Shown: in pieces, positions 5,450 to 7,110 of the stretch
Layout of the letters: the number at the start of each line of letters is the position of its first letter
Numbering within the stretch: the stretch's first letter is position 1
Source of the DNA: Sphingobacteriia bacterium
Lineage (GTDB): Bacteria > Bacteroidota > Bacteroidia > UBA7662
Length of the DNA stretch: 7,110 bases
Assembly (NCBI GenBank): GCA_009926245.1
Contig: RFPG01000064.1
Coordinates: 1 to 7,110 of the forward strand
Reading direction: 5' to 3'
Program-made: the position numbers and the translations under genes
The notes under the pieces: generated by a model
What the model was told of the DNA's origin: nothing
Database searches by the model: none
Seen by the model: the letters and a program-made list of their open reading frames with translations, nothing else

Positions 5450-7110
5450 TTATTTGTAGGAACGCTGCGTAGGGTGTGCTGCTTCAAAAACCAGTTCTTC
5501 GCGGTGCATAACCGGTTCCTTCAATGGACCGGTGTATTCCCATGCAGCCACGTAGGCAAAGGTGTCGTCGTGACGAAGGGCTTCCCCTTCGGGGGTTTGA
5601 TGTTCAACCCGAAAATGACCACCGCAGGATTCTTCACGGGCCAAGGCATCGCAGACCATGAGGCGGCCTAATTCGATAAAATCAGCAACCCGCTGGGCCT
5701 TGTCCAATTCGGGATTAAAAGAAGCCAGGGTACCGCTGACCCGCACATCGGACCAAAAATCTTTGTGCAATTGATCAATCAAACCCAAGGCATGGGTTAG
5801 ACCCTCCCGACTGCGGGCCATACCGCAATATTCCCACATGATTTTGCCCAATTCACGATGAAACGATTCCGGTGAACGACGGCCTTGGATGCTTAGAATT
5901 TTCTGTTGATACGCAAGGGCCCTTTGTTCAGCCTCGGCAAAAGCGGGATCCTCCGTAGAAGGAGCTGCATGCCGAATCTCCGAAGACAAATAAGACCCGA
6001 TGGTATATGGTAACACAAAATACCCATCGGCCAAGCCTTGCATCAAAGCCGAGGCACCCAAACGATTGGCCCCGTGATCCGAAAAATTGGCTTCACCGAT
6101 GGCGTAAAGCCCCGGAACCGTGGTCATCAAATCGTAATCGACCCACAATCCACCCATGGTATAATGCACGGCTGGGTAAATTTTCATAGGAGTCTCGTAA
6201 GGATTGTCCCCGGTGATTTTTTCGTACATCTCAAAGAGATTCCCGTAGCGGGCCGAAATGGTGTTACGACCCAAACGACGGATGGAATCTTCGAAGTCCA
6301 AAAACACCGCCAACCCCGTGGGTGCGACACCGTGACCGGCATCACAGACTTCCTTGGCTGCTCTGGAAGCCACATCCCGGGGAACCAAGTTTCCAAAAGC
6401 AGGGTATTTGCGTTCCAAATAATAGTCGCGGCGATCTTCGGGAATATCCCCCGCCTTGAGTCGCCCTTCGCGAATGGCCTGCGCATCTTCTTTGATCGCC
6501 GGTACCCATACCCGACCGTCGTTGCGTAACGACTCGGACATGAGGGTTAATTTGGATTGATACTCCCCGGATTGGGGAAGGCAAGTGGGGTGAATTTGGG
6601 TAAAACAAGGATTCCCAAACAAAGCCCCGTGACGGTGGGCTTTCCAAGCGGCGGTTACATTGGAACCCATGGCGTTGGTCGAGAGGTAAAAGACATTACC
6701 GTAACCACCGGAGGCCAAAACCACCGCGTGGGCCGAATGTCTTTCGAGCTCCCCGGTAACCAGGTTCTTGGCAATAATGCCCCTGGCTTTGCCGTCCACG
6801 GTGACCAATTCCACCATTTCGTGGCGGCTGTACATGGTCACTTGCTTTTTGGCAATTTGCCGGTTCAGGGCCGAATAAGCCCCCAACAACAATTGCTGCC
6901 CGGTTTGACCACGGGCATAGAACGTACGGGATACCTGGGTTCCTCCAAACGAACGATTGTCCAACATCCCGCCGTAATCCCTAGCAAAGGGCACACCTTG
7001 GGCAACGCATTGATCAATAATGGAGGCACTGACTTCGGCCAGACGATGCACATTGGCTTCGCGGGCTCGGTAATCCCCCCCCTTGATGGTATCATAGAAA
7101 AGACGGTAGA
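5450..7110 (-). CDS. sdhA: Succinate dehydrogenase / fumarate reductase flavoprotein subunit, partial (N-terminus outside window)
   Basis: 552 C-terminal residues are visible, and the frame stays open to the window edge. The GTG at 7049-7051 is an internal Val codon, not a start: upstream codons continue in frame as [17 protein letters not shown], which belongs to the family. Perhaps 100-120 N-terminal residues, with the dinucleotide-binding loop and the His for covalent FAD, lie beyond the edge. Visible landmarks in order are [34 protein letters not shown], the substrate-site HPT (His codon at 6590-6592), PRDVASRA with the likely catalytic Arg, [12 protein letters not shown], and the FAD/substrate loop [18 protein letters not shown]. 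The C-terminal helical and capping region ends in [13 protein letters not shown] [10 protein letters not shown], the usual ending. The enzyme oxidises succinate to fumarate at the inner face of the membrane. The sequence resembles the Wolinella/Bacillus-type enzymes with a single cytochrome b subunit; an sdhC gene would be expected just outside the window. Confidence 0.96.
   Translation of the reverse strand, partial: YRLFYDTIKGGDYRAREANVHRLAEVSASIIDQCVAQGVPFARDYGGMLDNRSFGGTQVSRTFYARGQTGQQLLLGAYSALNRQIAKKQVTMYSRHEMVELVTVDGKARGIIAKNLVTGELERHSAHAVVLASGGYGNVFYLSTNAMGSNVTAAWKAHRHGALFGNPCFTQIHPTCLPQSGEYQSKLTLMSESLRNDGRVWVPAIKEDAQAIREGRLKAGDIPEDRRDYYLERKYPAFGNLVPRDVASRAAKEVCDAGHGVAPTGLAVFLDFEDSIRRLGRNTISARYGNLFEMYEKITGDNPYETPMKIYPAVHYTMGGLWVDYDLMTTVPGLYAIGEANFSDHGANRLGASALMQGLADGYFVLPYTIGSYLSSEIRHAAPSTEDPAFAEAEQRALAYQQKILSIQGRRSPESFHRELGKIMWEYCGMARSREGLTHALGLIDQLHKDFWSDVRVSGTLASFNPELDKAQRVADFIELGRLMVCDALAREESCGGHFRVEHQTPEGEALRHDDTFAYVAAWEYTGPLKEPVMHREELVFEAAHPTQRSYK

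Noticed and set aside
6038..6529. Long open frame (163 codons) antisense to sdhA
   Set aside because: It lies wholly opposite a strongly conserved flavoprotein region, its translation has no recognisable features, and long antisense frames are expected in GC-rich coding DNA.
7075..7082. Run of eight C as a possible frameshift or phase-variation site in sdhA
   Set aside because: The frame reads through it as KGGDYRARE, exactly the family sequence, and a housekeeping respiratory gene is an unlikely phase-variable target.
1..7110. Possible new defence, mobile or RNA-based system
   Set aside because: I saw no transposase, integrase, toxin-antitoxin pair, nuclease/helicase set, direct repeat array, tRNA or rRNA. 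Six of the seven complete or partial large genes are known housekeeping or conserved phylum-level families, and only one complete gene is of wholly unknown type.

Overview
The window looks like a stretch of ordinary chromosome from a member of the Bacteroidota. Four things point there: a bacillithiol-type deacetylase (BshB1) next to a DUF4294 protein, a family found mainly in Bacteroidota; a succinate dehydrogenase/fumarate reductase A and B pair of the type usual in that phylum ([28 protein letters not shown] flavoprotein and [17 protein letters not shown] iron-sulfur subunit); TAnnTTTG-type -7 promoter elements; and no Shine-Dalgarno sequences worth the name upstream of the starts. By eye the base composition is slightly GC-rich, higher than in many marine Flavobacteriia. 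I cannot place it below phylum level.

Layout. Positions 1-210 hold the 3' end of an unrecognised plus-strand gene. Facing it is a minus-strand pair, DUF4294 (957-1625) then bshB1 (223-960), joined by an ATGA start/stop overlap. A 60-bp divergent intergenic region (1626-1685) separates that pair from a plus-strand pair: purB (1686-3068) and a 330-residue protein of unknown function (3046-4038) that overlaps the purB end by 23 bp. This pair converges on a minus-strand block entering from the right edge: sdhA (5' end outside the window), sdhB and riboflavin synthase ribE, with gaps of 31 and 11 bp. The convergent ends overlap by 17 bp inside a short hairpin. There is no gene-free stretch over 300 bases.

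How the genes work together. SdhA and SdhB form the soluble part of respiratory complex II, which links the TCA cycle to the quinone pool. Riboflavin synthase makes the precursor of FAD, the cofactor of SdhA, so its position at the end of this operon makes metabolic sense. PurB acts twice in purine synthesis and releases fumarate each time, which feeds back to the TCA cycle. BshB1 belongs to low-molecular-weight thiol synthesis. DUF4294 is an exported protein of unknown role.

I looked for an undescribed system (defence islands, mobile elements, CRISPR, RNA genes, repeats) and found none. The window is housekeeping DNA. The points most worth a second look are two back-to-back -7 promoter elements forming one palindrome between DUF4294 and purB, the unknown protein overlapping purB, and the sdhAB-ribE arrangement.
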